This document shows positions 1-8,265 of a stretch of DNA of 64,000 nucleotides, in pieces. This stretch comes from Terrabacter sp. MAHUQ-38 (GTDB lineage: Bacteria > Actinomycetota > Actinomycetes > Actinomycetales > Dermatophilaceae). Position 1 is the stretch's first letter; every line of letters begins with the position of its first letter. The stretch spans positions 806,001 through 870,000 of the forward strand of contig NZ_JACVCU010000003.1 of the NCBI RefSeq assembly GCF_014518425.1, read 5' to 3'. Under the pieces are notes generated by a model that saw only the letters and a list, made by a program, of their open reading frames with translations, was not told where the DNA came from and did no database searches. The position numbers and the translations under genes were made by a program.

Positions 1-710
1 ACCTCGTGGTCACGACCGGTGACAACCTCGCGGCGCACGACGCCGTGCCGGCGCTGCTCGACGCGTACGAGCTGCTCCTCGGGCTGCCCGGCGTCTTCGT
101 GCTCGGGTCCAACGACTACTTCGCGCCCAAGCTGAAGAACCCGCTCCGCTACCTCACGAAGAACCATGCCAAGGAGGTCGGCACGACGCAGCGGCTCCCC
201 ACGTCGGAGCTCGTGCGCGGCCTGCGTTCCGGCGGCTGGGTCGACCTGACGAACCGCCGCGACACCCTCACCGTCCGCGGCCTGCGCGTCGACGTCGTCG
301 GCGTCGACGACCCGCACCTCGGCTACGACCGGCTCGACCTCGTGCGCGGGCCCGCCTCCCCCGACGCGGACCTGACGCTCGGCGTGACGCACGCGCCGTA
401 CCAGCGGGTGCTCGACGCGTACGCCGCCGACGGCGCCGACCTCATGGTCGCGGGACACACGCACGGCGGCCAGGTCTGCGTGCCCGGCTACGGCGCGCTC
501 GTGACGAACTGCGACCTCGACACGGGGCGCGCCAAGGGACTCTCCCGGTGGTGGCCGGGCGCCGGCTCGACGCCGTCGTCACAGGCCCCGGACGACGCCG
601 CCTGGCTCGAGGTGTCGGCCGGGCTGGGCACGGCCCCGACGGCTCCCGTACGCCTCGCCTGCCGTCCCGAGGCGACGCTCCTGACGCTCGTCCCCCGCTC
701 CCACGGCTGA
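1..710 (+). CDS. Metallophosphoesterase, 5' end outside window
   Basis: Calcineurin-like phosphoesterase of the YkuE type. The frame is already open at base 3 and runs 235 codons to TGA at 708-710, so the N-terminus lies outside the window; the GTG at base 6 is probably an internal valine. The visible part keeps the two-metal motifs: TTGDN near residue 6, GSND (variant of the usual GNHD) near residue 36, a VTHAPYQ segment, and GHTHGGQ near residue 150. Family members hydrolyse phosphoesters at the membrane; the substrate cannot be predicted here. It reads toward the tRNA-Pro gene and is host chromosome. Confidence 0.85.
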   Translation, partial: LVVTTGDNLAAHDAVPALLDAYELLLGLPGVFVLGSNDYFAPKLKNPLRYLTKNHAKEVGTTQRLPTSELVRGLRSGGWVDLTNRRDTLTVRGLRVDVVGVDDPHLGYDRLDLVRGPASPDADLTLGVTHAPYQRVLDAYAADGADLMVAGHTHGGQVCVPGYGALVTNCDLDTGRAKGLSRWWPGAGSTPSSQAPDDAAWLEVSAGLGTAPTAPVRLACRPEATLLTLVPRSHG

Positions 711-880
711 GCCGAGGGTGGCCTCTGGGGTCGAGATGATGCGTCGCGGAGGGCGCGACGGCATACGTCGATCGGCGGTGCGCGGGGGCCCCGCAGGCCC
801 GATTCGGAGATGCGCGGGGGGCTGCGCTAAAGTCTCTCCTTGCTGCCTCAGGTCCGCGGACCAGGGCGCAGATGCAACGC

Positions 881-975
<95 letters not shown>

Positions 976-988
<13 letters not shown>

Positions 989-1004
989 AAGTTGGCGGAG
1001 GGCC
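976..1004 (+). terminator. Terminator of tRNA-Pro at the left junction
   Basis: GGCCCTCTGCCA (976-987) pairs with TGGCGGAGGGCC (993-1004), one G-T wobble, 5-nt loop, then TTCG. Its left arm lies inside the 76-bp att repeat while the right arm differs from the copy at 15480-15490, so the element brings its own terminator for the tRNA. Confidence 0.75.
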
Positions 1005-1014
1005 TTCGCCGTCG

Positions 1015-1035
1015 CTGAGTGACTAACTGAGTGAC
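1015..1035. repeat. Putative integrase arm-type site, left
   Basis: 21 bp identical to 15290-15310. Its core is GAGTGACTAACTGAGTGAC, itself two GAGTGAC copies 5 bp apart. It starts 57 bp inside the att core and abuts the integrase stop codon. In the excised circle the two copies would flank the att core on both sides, as arm sites of tyrosine recombinases do. Function is inferred. Confidence 0.6.
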
Positions 1036-2204
1036 TACCGTTCCGCATCGCCCGTCCCGAAGAGCGAGTCCATGGCGACCGCTCCGGTCTGGAGCACCGG
1101 CCGAATCTGGTGGCGGTAGACCAGCTCGGTGACGCTCGTACCGCTGTGCCCGACGAGCCGCGAGATCTCCTCCAGCGAGACGCCAGAGTCGGACAAGAGC
1201 GAGACGAACGAGTGCCGCAGCTCGCGCGGCGACCACTCGGCCGGGTCGAGGCCCGGCACTTTCACCAAGGCAGATCGGAAGGCGCGGAGCGCGTTGTTCC
1301 TGTCCATTGGAGTCCCGACCTTGCTAGGAAAGACCAGGCCGTGGTCGGTCCAACGCTCGCCCGCTTGGAGGCGTAGCTCGGCCTGTTCCACCCGTTGACG
1401 GCGGAGCGCCTCGACCGCCCGGGATGGCAGTGCCAAGGTCCGGCGCGACCTACGCGTCTTGGTGTCTCCTCCCGCTCGGACCGACCGCCACACCTCGACA
1501 TACGCGGGGATCGGTGGCGAGGCGTGGGGCATGCCCTCGAGGTGGACGTGCTGCCACTGCAGCGCCCGCAGTTCCTCGGTCCGAGCCCCGGTGAGCAGCG
1601 AGACAACGATGTAGTTGTGCATCCAGTCCCCCGCCGTCTTGGTCAGCACGTCGCGCGCCTGGTCAGTGGTCAGTGACTTCGATGGACGACCCGGGCGACC
1701 GGTCGGGACGCTGCACAGCAGGACGACATTGCGCTTGACCTTGTCGCGGGCCATGGCCCGGTTCACCGACCGGACGAGACAGGCCCGAACGCCGCGGAGC
1801 GTTCGAGTGCTCAACTTCTCGGAGAGGCCCAACAGCCAGGCATCGACCTCGCGCGCGGTGAGGTCCCGCAGGCGACGCGCGCCGAGCAATGGGATGACGT
1901 GGTTGCGACACAGGCTCTCGTTGGCGGCGCGAGTCTCCGAGTCGCGCGAGCCGAGTCCGAAGGCCAGCCAGTCCTCGACAGCCTGCCGCACCGTGTACGA
2001 GTCATCGCCCAGAGCGATGCCGTCCTCGTGGTCGCGGAGGACCTCGCGCAGCTTGCGCTTGGCCTCTGTCTTCGTCCGGCCCGAGCCCTTCTTGACGATG
2101 CGCTTTCCCCGTCCGTCATAGCCAACCGTGACGGTCGCGATCCACCGCTGACGCCGGCCGTCCCAATGGAGGCCACCGTCACCTTTCGACCTGCGCTCGG
2201 TCAC
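1035..2204 (-). CDS. int: Tyrosine-recombinase integrase
   Basis: 389-aa site-specific recombinase that would catalyse integration and excision of the element. An N-terminal arm/core-binding region (about 1-165) precedes the catalytic domain. Visible catalytic residues are R208 in LLTGARTEELRAL, R330 in SPRELRHSF (the first His of the HxxR box is Arg327, as in pSAM2-type integrases), H353 in RLVGHSG and the nucleophile Y363 in ELVYRHQ. It starts with GTG at 2204 and overlaps the stop of the excisionase gene by 4 nt (GTGA), indicating translational coupling. Its stop touches the 21-bp arm repeat. It is last in the operon that begins at 6894. Confidence 0.95.
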   Translation of the reverse strand: MTERRSKGDGGLHWDGRRQRWIATVTVGYDGRGKRIVKKGSGRTKTEAKRKLREVLRDHEDGIALGDDSYTVRQAVEDWLAFGLGSRDSETRAANESLCRNHVIPLLGARRLRDLTAREVDAWLLGLSEKLSTRTLRGVRACLVRSVNRAMARDKVKRNVVLLCSVPTGRPGRPSKSLTTDQARDVLTKTAGDWMHNYIVVSLLTGARTEELRALQWQHVHLEGMPHASPPIPAYVEVWRSVRAGGDTKTRRSRRTLALPSRAVEALRRQRVEQAELRLQAGERWTDHGLVFPSKVGTPMDRNNALRAFRSALVKVPGLDPAEWSPRELRHSFVSLLSDSGVSLEEISRLVGHSGTSVTELVYRHQIRPVLQTGAVAMDSLFGTGDAER

Positions 2205-2398
2205 GCGACGTCCTCGGACAGCGACTCGAGGTAGTCCTGGAGTGCGGCGACGGGGACCAGACGACGACTCCCCTGCTTCACCGTGCGCAGCCTACCCGAG
2301 CGGATCAGCTCGTAGATGACCGATCGGCTGAGACGCAGCGCCTCGGCCGCTTCCTCAACCCGATACGCCAAGGCCTGGACCTCTGTGTGCTTCTTCAT
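2201..2398 (-). CDS. xis: Excisionase-like HTH DNA-binding protein
   Basis: 65-aa protein of the small winged-HTH excisionase family (MerR-like): YRVEEAAEALRLSRSVIYEL is the helix-turn-helix and RLRTVKQGSRRLVPVAAL the wing. It would bend attL/attR to direct the integrase toward excision. I chose ATG at 2398 because GGAAGGAG lies about 7 nt upstream; a longer GTG start at 2440 lacks this. The start overlaps the stop of the rep reading frame by one base (TGATG) and the stop overlaps int, so rep-xis-int are translated as a chain. Confidence 0.88.
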   Translation of the reverse strand: MKKHTEVQALAYRVEEAAEALRLSRSVIYELIRSGRLRTVKQGSRRLVPVAALQDYLESLSEDVA

Positions 2399-4027
2399 CA
2401 CTGCTCCTTCCGTTGTGTTTGCGCGCCGATCGACGCACATCTTGTCGTTGCCGAATGACTGTCCACAGGGGGCGAACCAAGCTGGGCGGCAATGGTTTTG
2501 GCGTGCTCGTACTGCTCACGCCAGCATCGTGCCTGCCGGAGTGAGGCGGCGATGACGGTGGTGTAGTCGCGTTCGAGGACGGGGACGTCTTCCCACACGA
2601 ACCGGGGCAGGCCGTCGTCGTGGAGGCTGTCTGTGGCGAGCCGGTCGGCCTCGGGGACGTCGATGCCCGCCTCGTTGAGGACCTCGCGGACGACGGCGGC
2701 GCGGTCGGCCCGGTGCTGGGTGAGGGTCTTGCCGGACCACTGCCGGGAGACCAGGACGCGGCGACCGCCGAGGCCGAGGTGCTCGCGGTCGTGCGCTTTG
2801 GCCGGGGATGAGGCCGGGGCCGGCGGCCTTGGGCTGGATGCCGTAACGGATCCAGTTCGCGCACGCTGGGGAGCAGGGCAGCCACCGGACTTCGCGGTGC
2901 AGCCGGTCGATGTGCCGCGCGTAGACGAGGGCGGTGGGGTCTGGCTCGTCGGGGTCCTGCTCGTCGGTGGGCGTGCCGTAGGTCTCGGCGACGGACTTGG
3001 TCAGGTACTTGCACAGGTACCGGACCGCGCGGTCGCTGTCGGGGGTGCCGCCGAGCAGGCCTTTGATGTCGACCTGCTGGCCGAAGGTCAGGACGTGCAT
3101 GGGCTCGGTGTTCTCGCCGTCGCGCTCGAGTCGGTCGAGGGCTTCGTCCCAGGTGGGCAGGGCGGCTCCGGTGCCGGGGTCGAGGTAGCCGCCGAGGTCG
3201 GGGTGCCAGCCGGGTAGGTGGTCACCTTCGTAGACGACGTGCTCGATCGAGGGCCACCAGATCGCGGCGTAGGTTGCGCGGGCGACGGCCTTGATGGTCG
3301 CGCGGGGGATGGCGCCGCGGACGGCGGCGTGCAGGTGTGGGGCGAGCCGGCGTTGAGGTTCGACCGCGGCGAAGTACTGCACCTTGAACCCGGCCGCGCG
3401 GCGCAGGTTCTGCCAGAGCCGGTCGACCAGCCGCGGGAACAGCAGCGCGTCGAGCGCGGCGCGCCGGTAGTCGTAGCCGGACGGGTTGCGTGGGACGCCG
3501 GTGCCCGGGATGACCCTCCCGTACGAGGGCAGCGTGAAGGTGAGGAACATCGAGGGCCGGTAGGTGCGGCCGGTCTTCTCATCGGTAAAGGCCTTGCCGA
3601 TGGTGCGGTCCTCGACCGGGACCGTGGGCAGGTCCGGCAAGCCGGACAGGTGCCGAGTCGAACGCACCCGCCGAGCCCCGGCCTCCTCACCCTCAAGGTC
3701 GGCATCGTCGTCGAGCTGCTCGTCCTCGTCCTCGTCCTGGTCCTCGTCTGGGACGGGGTCCGGGCGGGGTGGGTCCTCGGTGAGGTGCCAGCCCTCGCGG
3801 CACTGGTGTATCCGCAGCCGTCGGGCCTTCTCCGCGCAGGGCTGGCAGACGCTCTCCCGGGTCGACCCACACGGCAGCGGCACCGTGTAGACGGCGCCGG
3901 TGGCCCGGTCGGTGACCCTGCGTAGCAGCGGCCGGATGCAGACACCCGCGCCTTGGGCGGCGGCGACAGCCATGTCCGTGGTGACACCCTGATGGCTGCG
4001 GCTGGGCAGGCGCCGTTCGCGGGTCAT
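2398..4027 (-). pseudogene. rep: RepSA-type replication initiator, frameshifted near 2800
   Basis: Rolling-circle initiator of the HUH family found in pSAM2-like elements. The first frame, from ATG at 4027, encodes about 409 residues: Cys-rich N-terminus (C61xxC64), acidic stretch near 94-116, metal-binding HLHA at 231-234 and catalytic Y341 in KYLTKS. After GIQPKAAGPGLIPG the frame becomes an Arg/Pro-rich shadow ending at 2516. The conserved C-terminus (KAHDREHLGLGGRRVLVSR, then WSGKTLTQHRADR) continues in the +1 frame from about 2800 to TGA at 2398-2400, which overlaps the xis start. A small indel there, a programmed shift or a sequencing error would all fit. The start overlaps the upstream whiB-like stop by 4 nt. 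Confidence 0.85.
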
Positions 4028-4416
4028 GCGACACCACCAAGCGGCAGGACGCCCTGCCACGCTGGCGTGGCCTCGCTGGCGCCAGGGGCGTTGACCCAGC
4101 CGGGGCGAGCGGGCGCGACGTAGGTGGGGTCGCGGTGGGTGCCAGCCCACCAGCCCGCGCACACATTCGCCTCCTCGACGTAGGCGGCGCAGTCGGCGAG
4201 GACGGGGCAGGCCCGGCACACCGAGCGCATCGACTCGGCATCCCACGGGCCGATCTCCTCGGGCTCGCCGATCCAGGGCAGGTCGGTGCGGGCGCCGCAC
4301 GAGCCGAGCGACTGCCACGCAACAGCCCCGAGCGGGTGACGAGCCGACGCGGCAGCAGCCTCGAGCCACACGGCCTCCAAGGCCGCCCACCGGGCCGAGC
4401 GGGACAGGGCGGTCAT
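4024..4416 (-). CDS. WhiB-like iron-sulfur protein (second of two)
   Basis: 130 aa. Four cysteines fit the Wbl [4Fe-4S] pattern: C40, C67-x2-C70 and C76 (VCRACPVLADC), followed by the turn GWWAG at 88-92. Wbl proteins are actinobacterial regulators that usually act with the primary sigma factor. The tail after the turn is short and lacks the strongly basic AT-hook end of some members. Start and stop both overlap neighbours by 4 nt (ATGA), placing it between another whiB-like gene and rep in one operon. Target genes are unknown; control of transfer or replication is an inference from position. Confidence 0.85.
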   Translation of the reverse strand: MTALSRSARWAALEAVWLEAAAASARHPLGAVAWQSLGSCGARTDLPWIGEPEEIGPWDAESMRSVCRACPVLADCAAYVEEANVCAGWWAGTHRDPTYVAPARPGWVNAPGASEATPAWQGVLPLGGVA

Positions 4417-4835
4417 GCGACCTCACCGACGTCCGTGCGCGCATGCGAGGGGCGGAGCGTCTCGTCGGTGTGGGCGTTGGTGTCGTTGAGGGTGTCGGCG
4501 AGGACTGTGCCGAGGGTGTCGCCGCGGCGCAGTCGCCGGGTCAGGGCGCGGCGTTGGGGCGGGGTGGTGCCGCCGTAGATGGTCCACTGGTCGCCGAAGA
4601 CGAGGGCGGAGGCGAGGCAGAGCCGCCGGACGGGGCAGTCCTGGCAGACCTCGATGCCGCGGATGGTGTCGGCGGGTTCGTCGGAGAGCCACCAGTCCGC
4701 GGGCCCGGTGCGGCACAGTCCGTCGTCGTGCCATCGGCCCATGTCCAGCTGCTCGAGGGTGGGTCCTCCGGTGCGGTCGACCCACGGGCGCGGGTGTCCC
4801 CACGGCTCGCCTGGGTGTTTGGCATCCTGGCTCAT
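4413..4835 (-). CDS. WhiB-like iron-sulfur protein (first of two)
   Basis: 140 aa. WHDDGLC (C41) and EVCQDCPVRRLC (C64, C67, C73) give the four Wbl cysteines. The following turn reads IYGGTTPPQRRAL, close to the usual G-W-G-G and ERR region. It differs enough from the next gene in spacing and sequence that recent tandem duplication is unlikely. It overlaps the translocase stop by 4 nt upstream and the next whiB-like start by 4 nt downstream. Confidence 0.87.
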   Translation of the reverse strand: MSQDAKHPGEPWGHPRPWVDRTGGPTLEQLDMGRWHDDGLCRTGPADWWLSDEPADTIRGIEVCQDCPVRRLCLASALVFGDQWTIYGGTTPPQRRALTRRLRRGDTLGTVLADTLNDTNAHTDETLRPSHARTDVGEVA

Positions 4836-6472
4836 GCCGCGTCACCGCCCAACCCACGCTCGGCGGCCGACGGCACCGAGGTCACCGACGCTGCCGACGT
4901 TGTGGCGCGCGGCTGCCGGGGCTTGCGCGGGGCCCGGGGCTTCCGGGGGCGTGGATCCCCAGTCGACTCGTCCGTGTCGCTCGAGTCCTCGGGTGCGCCG
5001 GGGACGTAGGGGATCGCGTCGACGTGGCCGAGGTCGACGGGCTCGCGGGCCTCGGTGGTGTCGTGGGTCGGGTGGGGTGCGCGGTGCCGGGCGGCGATGT
5101 CGCGGACGAGGGTGTCGGGCCAGAAGTCGGCGCGGACCCGGTCGGCGGAACCGTCTTCCTCGATGACCCACGCCGTGCCCGGTGCCGAGGACGAGATCCG
5201 GTGCGCGGGGGCGGTCGCGGCGGTGCCGTCGCCCAGGACCATCCGAGTCTCGTCCGCCGACCGCAGCCGCAGCGCGATGGTCTGGGTGAACAGGCCCCGC
5301 AGCCCGATGACCTCCTTACGGGGGTCCTGCACACACGCCAGCACGACGACCCCCAGCGCGCGACCTTGGGTGAGGACCTCGGCGAGCAGCCGCCCGGCCT
5401 CCTTCCGGGTCTCCGGGTCGGCGTAGGCGGTCAGGACCGCGAGCTCGTCGATCGCGAGCACATGCAACGGCTCCGTCGGCGTGGGCCGGTGCAGCCGAGA
5501 CGTGCCGGCCATCCGGCGGCCGCGCTCGTCGACCACCGCCAGCAGCCGGGTCAGGACGTCGACGGCCTGTCCGGGGGTGATGGCGACCTCGGAGAAGAGG
5601 CCGCGGCCCATGCCGACCTCGACGCCGCGCTTGAGGTCGACGCCCCAGAGCCGGACGAGCCCGGCGGAGACGGCGGGGGCCAGGCCGCCGCAGACGCCCC
5701 AGAAGACCGAGCCCTTCCCGGAGCCGGAGCAGCCGACGACGAGGGTGTGCCTGCCCGTGACCGGCAGCATCCACGGGGTGCCGTCCTGCCGACGACCGAC
5801 CGGCACCGCGTCGACCCGGGCCTCGACCCGCACGTGGGCACTGCTCGAGGTGGGGGCGGTGGCGTCGCGGGTGGCGCCGAGCCGGTCGGCCATGACGAGC
5901 ACGTACTCGCCTGTCGACGGCGACAGTGCCCGGAACCGGAACGAGCGGGCCGATGCGGCGGCGGCCAGGGCCGGCGCGGCGTGCTCGAGGTCGTCGACCG
6001 TCTGACCCGTCCGAGCCCGGACCGTGACTGTCAGCGTTACGCCCTTCGCGGTGACCGAACACAGCCGCGGGTGCATCCACACCTTCCGGGCCGGCGGTGC
6101 GGGCTTCTTGGACACCTCGGCGACTACCTGGTCCACGACCGAGGGACGTTGGTCGCGGTGCACCGACAGGCCACACTCCCGCGCCAGGTGCGGCCAGCGG
6201 CGGCGGGCCCACCACATCCACGACACCCGTGCCGCCGGGCCCGCGATGAGCCGCTGATAGGAAGTGGGCCACCAGTGGGACCACACGGACGCGACGACGG
6301 CTGGGACCCACCAGCCGATGACGAGGAGCCGGATCGCAAGCGCCTGGCCGTCCGGGAGCATTCGCACCGCGAACGCCACGGCGGCGACCAGGACGGTCCA
6401 GCGCAGGTGCCGCCACGTCCATACCACCACACCCCAGATGACCGCCCACCCGTGAGCGGGAACCCGGTTCAT
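4832..6472 (-). CDS. FtsK/SpoIIIE-type DNA translocase (Tra)
   Basis: 546-aa membrane-anchored ATPase, the single transfer protein expected in AICE-type conjugation, which pumps double-stranded DNA between hyphae or cells. N-terminal hydrophobic segments lie at about 9-37 and 46-66. Walker A is GCSGSGKGS (247-255, K253) and Walker B is HVLAIDEL (D342, E343). The C-terminal 70 residues are Pro/Arg/Ser-rich. I chose ATG at 6472 (GAAGGGGG upstream; one-base TGATG overlap with the preceding gene) over an upstream start that would add about 93 low-complexity residues. The stop overlaps the first whiB-like gene by 4 nt. Confidence 0.9.
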   Translation of the reverse strand: MNRVPAHGWAVIWGVVVWTWRHLRWTVLVAAVAFAVRMLPDGQALAIRLLVIGWWVPAVVASVWSHWWPTSYQRLIAGPAARVSWMWWARRRWPHLARECGLSVHRDQRPSVVDQVVAEVSKKPAPPARKVWMHPRLCSVTAKGVTLTVTVRARTGQTVDDLEHAAPALAAAASARSFRFRALSPSTGEYVLVMADRLGATRDATAPTSSSAHVRVEARVDAVPVGRRQDGTPWMLPVTGRHTLVVGCSGSGKGSVFWGVCGGLAPAVSAGLVRLWGVDLKRGVEVGMGRGLFSEVAITPGQAVDVLTRLLAVVDERGRRMAGTSRLHRPTPTEPLHVLAIDELAVLTAYADPETRKEAGRLLAEVLTQGRALGVVVLACVQDPRKEVIGLRGLFTQTIALRLRSADETRMVLGDGTAATAPAHRISSSAPGTAWVIEEDGSADRVRADFWPDTLVRDIAARHRAPHPTHDTTEAREPVDLGHVDAIPYVPGAPEDSSDTDESTGDPRPRKPRAPRKPRQPRATTSAASVTSVPSAAERGLGGDAA

Positions 6473-6894
6473 CAGGCCGCCCCCTTCGAAGCAGCCGACA
6501 CGCCTGCCGACTGGGCGGACTGACCCGACGGCGCCGCGGCGGGCTTGCCCTCGTCGAGCAGCCGGTCCGCACGCCACATCTCCGTCAGCGCCCCGGCCTT
6601 GTTCACGCGAGCCTCGACCGTCAGGTCGACGAACTCGACCGGCGCGAACTCCGCCACCACCGGACGGTGCGGGCAGCCGACCTCGACCACGCCCGTGACC
6701 ATCGACTCCCGACCGAACGACGTCTGCCGGTAGACGACCTCGACTTGCCACAGCGGCATGCCCGTCGCCTCATCCCGCGCCTGCGTCTCGCTCGGGCGAC
6801 GCCGACCGTCCCGCTCCTCCCACTCCTTGACCTCGTTGACGATGCTCGTCGAGAGCATCTTCTGGCGCTTGCTGTCCACCGCGTAGAACGACAT
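6472..6894 (-). CDS. Pra-like replication/integration/excision activator, tentative
   Basis: 140 aa and first gene of the element operon. The segment TGMPLWQVEVV and the later APVEFVDLTVEARV resemble the actinobacterial family annotated as plasmid replication, integration and excision activator (Pra of pSAM2), though the N-terminus (MSFYAVDSKRQKML) is not one I can place. The last 25 residues are Ala/Ser-rich. ATG at 6894 follows GAGGAG with 8-nt spacing. If truly Pra-like it would switch on rep/xis/int; otherwise it is a conserved element protein of unknown role. Confidence 0.6.
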   Translation of the reverse strand: MSFYAVDSKRQKMLSTSIVNEVKEWEERDGRRRPSETQARDEATGMPLWQVEVVYRQTSFGRESMVTGVVEVGCPHRPVVAEFAPVEFVDLTVEARVNKAGALTEMWRADRLLDEGKPAAAPSGQSAQSAGVSAASKGAA

Positions 6895-6972
6895 CCGTGT
6901 GTCTCCTCGTGTTTAGGGCCGTATTGCCCGAGACCAGACGACCGCAGACAAAGGGGACAAATACACCACGTC

Positions 6973-7015
6973 ATGGGACGTTTCAGGACGTCCTTGTGTG
7001 CTAGAAACGTCCCAT
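6973..7015. promoter_or_regulatory. Operator between the element operon and its divergent regulator
   Basis: ATGGGACGTTTC (6973-6984) and GAAACGTCCCAT (7004-7015) are a perfect 12-bp inverted repeat. Midway lies the palindrome GGACGTCC (6986-6993), giving three GGACGT half-site units spaced about one helical turn apart. It lies 20 bp upstream of the regulator start, where a repressor could control both directions. Confidence 0.7.
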
Positions 7016-7034
7016 AACGTTCACAGGAGGGGTC

Positions 7035-7772
7035 ATGTCGAACGAACGGCTCAGGGCAGCAATCACCAGCGCGGGACTGAACCTGCAGAGCTTCAGCGAG
7101 CAGGTCGGGGTCGACCCGAAGACCGTCGAGCGCTGGATCACCAAGGAGCGCGTGCCGCACCGTCCGCACAGATTGAGCGCAGCGGCGATCCTTGGCAAGA
7201 GCGATGGATTCCTTTGGCCAGCAACCGAATCCGATCGGATCAGCCGCTCCGCGACCGAGGCCGAGCTGGTGCGCCTCTATCCGAGCCGCGGTGCGATCGA
7301 TGCCGACACGTGGCTCTCCCTGGTCGGAGACGCCAAGGAGTCCATCGACCTGCTCGCGTACGCCGGAAGTTTCCTGCACGACGCGATCCCCGGCTTCGTC
7401 GACCACCTGGCCGACCGCTCCCGCAACGGAGTGCGGGTCCGGCTCCTCCTCGGAGACCCCGCCAGTGAGGCCGTCGGGCTACGGGGGCGCGAGGAAGGCA
7501 TCGACGATCTCATGGCCGCACGCTGCAAGCTCACGTGGAAGTACTTCGCCCCGGTCATTGGTCCGGCGCGGATGCAAGCCCGCCAGCACGGCACCACGCT
7601 CTACGCCTCGATCTTCCGCTTCGACGACATCCTGCTCGCAAACCCGCACGCCTACGGCGCCAGCGCATCACACTCCCCGGTGCTGCACATCAACCGCATC
7701 CCCGGAGGCCGGCTGTTCAGCCACTACCTGGACTCCTACGACCGCGTCTGGGCAACCGCTCGACCCGTCTGA
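7035..7772 (+). CDS. HTH regulator with PLD-like C-terminal domain (DUF5919 type)
   Basis: 245 aa. Residues 5-50 form an XRE-like helix-turn-helix (LQSFSEQVGVDPKTVERWI). The rest matches the family usually named DUF5919, a phospholipase-D-like fold: SLVGDAKESIDLLAYAGSFL, then HGTTLYASIFRFDDILLANP. An HxK catalytic motif is not evident, so a ligand-sensing role is more likely than hydrolysis. AGGAGGGG sits just before the ATG. It diverges from the transfer operon across the operator at 6973-7015 and is the likely repressor of the element, in the position KorSA has in pSAM2. Confidence 0.8.
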   Translation: MSNERLRAAITSAGLNLQSFSEQVGVDPKTVERWITKERVPHRPHRLSAAAILGKSDGFLWPATESDRISRSATEAELVRLYPSRGAIDADTWLSLVGDAKESIDLLAYAGSFLHDAIPGFVDHLADRSRNGVRVRLLLGDPASEAVGLRGREEGIDDLMAARCKLTWKYFAPVIGPARMQARQHGTTLYASIFRFDDILLANPHAYGASASHSPVLHINRIPGGRLFSHYLDSYDRVWATARPV

Positions 7773-7794
7773 CCGATCCTCGTACTCTCGCGTG

Positions 7795-8265
7795 ATGGGA
7801 CGCATTGACTACATCGACGACCCCGACGCACCCGCCATCAACAGCGTCGTGCCCTCTGTCGTGGCCATCGTCCAGGACGACCAGGGCCGGGTCCTGATGA
7901 TCCACAAGACCGACAACGACAAGTGGGCGCTGCCCGGAGGCGGCCACGAACCCGGCGAGTCCATCGCTAACACTGTCGTCCGCGAGGTCAAGGAAGAGAC
8001 CGGCTACGACGTGCAGGTCGAGACCATCACAGGGACGTACACCAACCCCCACCACGTTATGTCCTACGACGACGGCGAGGTCCGTCAACAGTTCTCCATC
8101 GCCTTTCGCGCCCGCCTCATCGGAGGCCGGAAGCGCACCAGCAGCGAGAGCAGCGAAGTCGAATGGCTCACCCCCGAGCAAATCGAGCAGCTTGACCTGC
8201 ATCCTTCGATGCGGCTACGCCTTCAACACGCCCTGGCCGGGAGCCAGCGGCCATTCATCGGATAG
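7795..8265 (+). CDS. Nudix hydrolase, possibly Pif-like
   Basis: 156 aa. The Nudix box fits G49-x5-E55-x7-REVKEE-x-G (63-70), so it should hydrolyse a nucleoside diphosphate linked to another moiety. It begins 22 nt after the regulator stop and is probably co-transcribed. In pSAM2 the Nudix protein Pif blocks transfer between cells that both hold the element; the shared context suggests a similar role, which is inference. The 3' end overlaps the convergent HD-domain gene by 51 bp. ATG at 7795 is used; no strong ribosome binding site is evident. Confidence 0.85.
   Translation: MGRIDYIDDPDAPAINSVVPSVVAIVQDDQGRVLMIHKTDNDKWALPGGGHEPGESIANTVVREVKEETGYDVQVETITGTYTNPHHVMSYDDGEVRQQFSIAFRARLIGGRKRTSSESSEVEWLTPEQIEQLDLHPSMRLRLQHALAGSQRPFIG

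Noticed and set aside
2516-2800. Arg/Pro-rich C-terminus of the replication initiator
   Set aside because: It is the out-of-frame shadow of the conserved Rep C-terminus, so it marks a frameshift and not a real domain.
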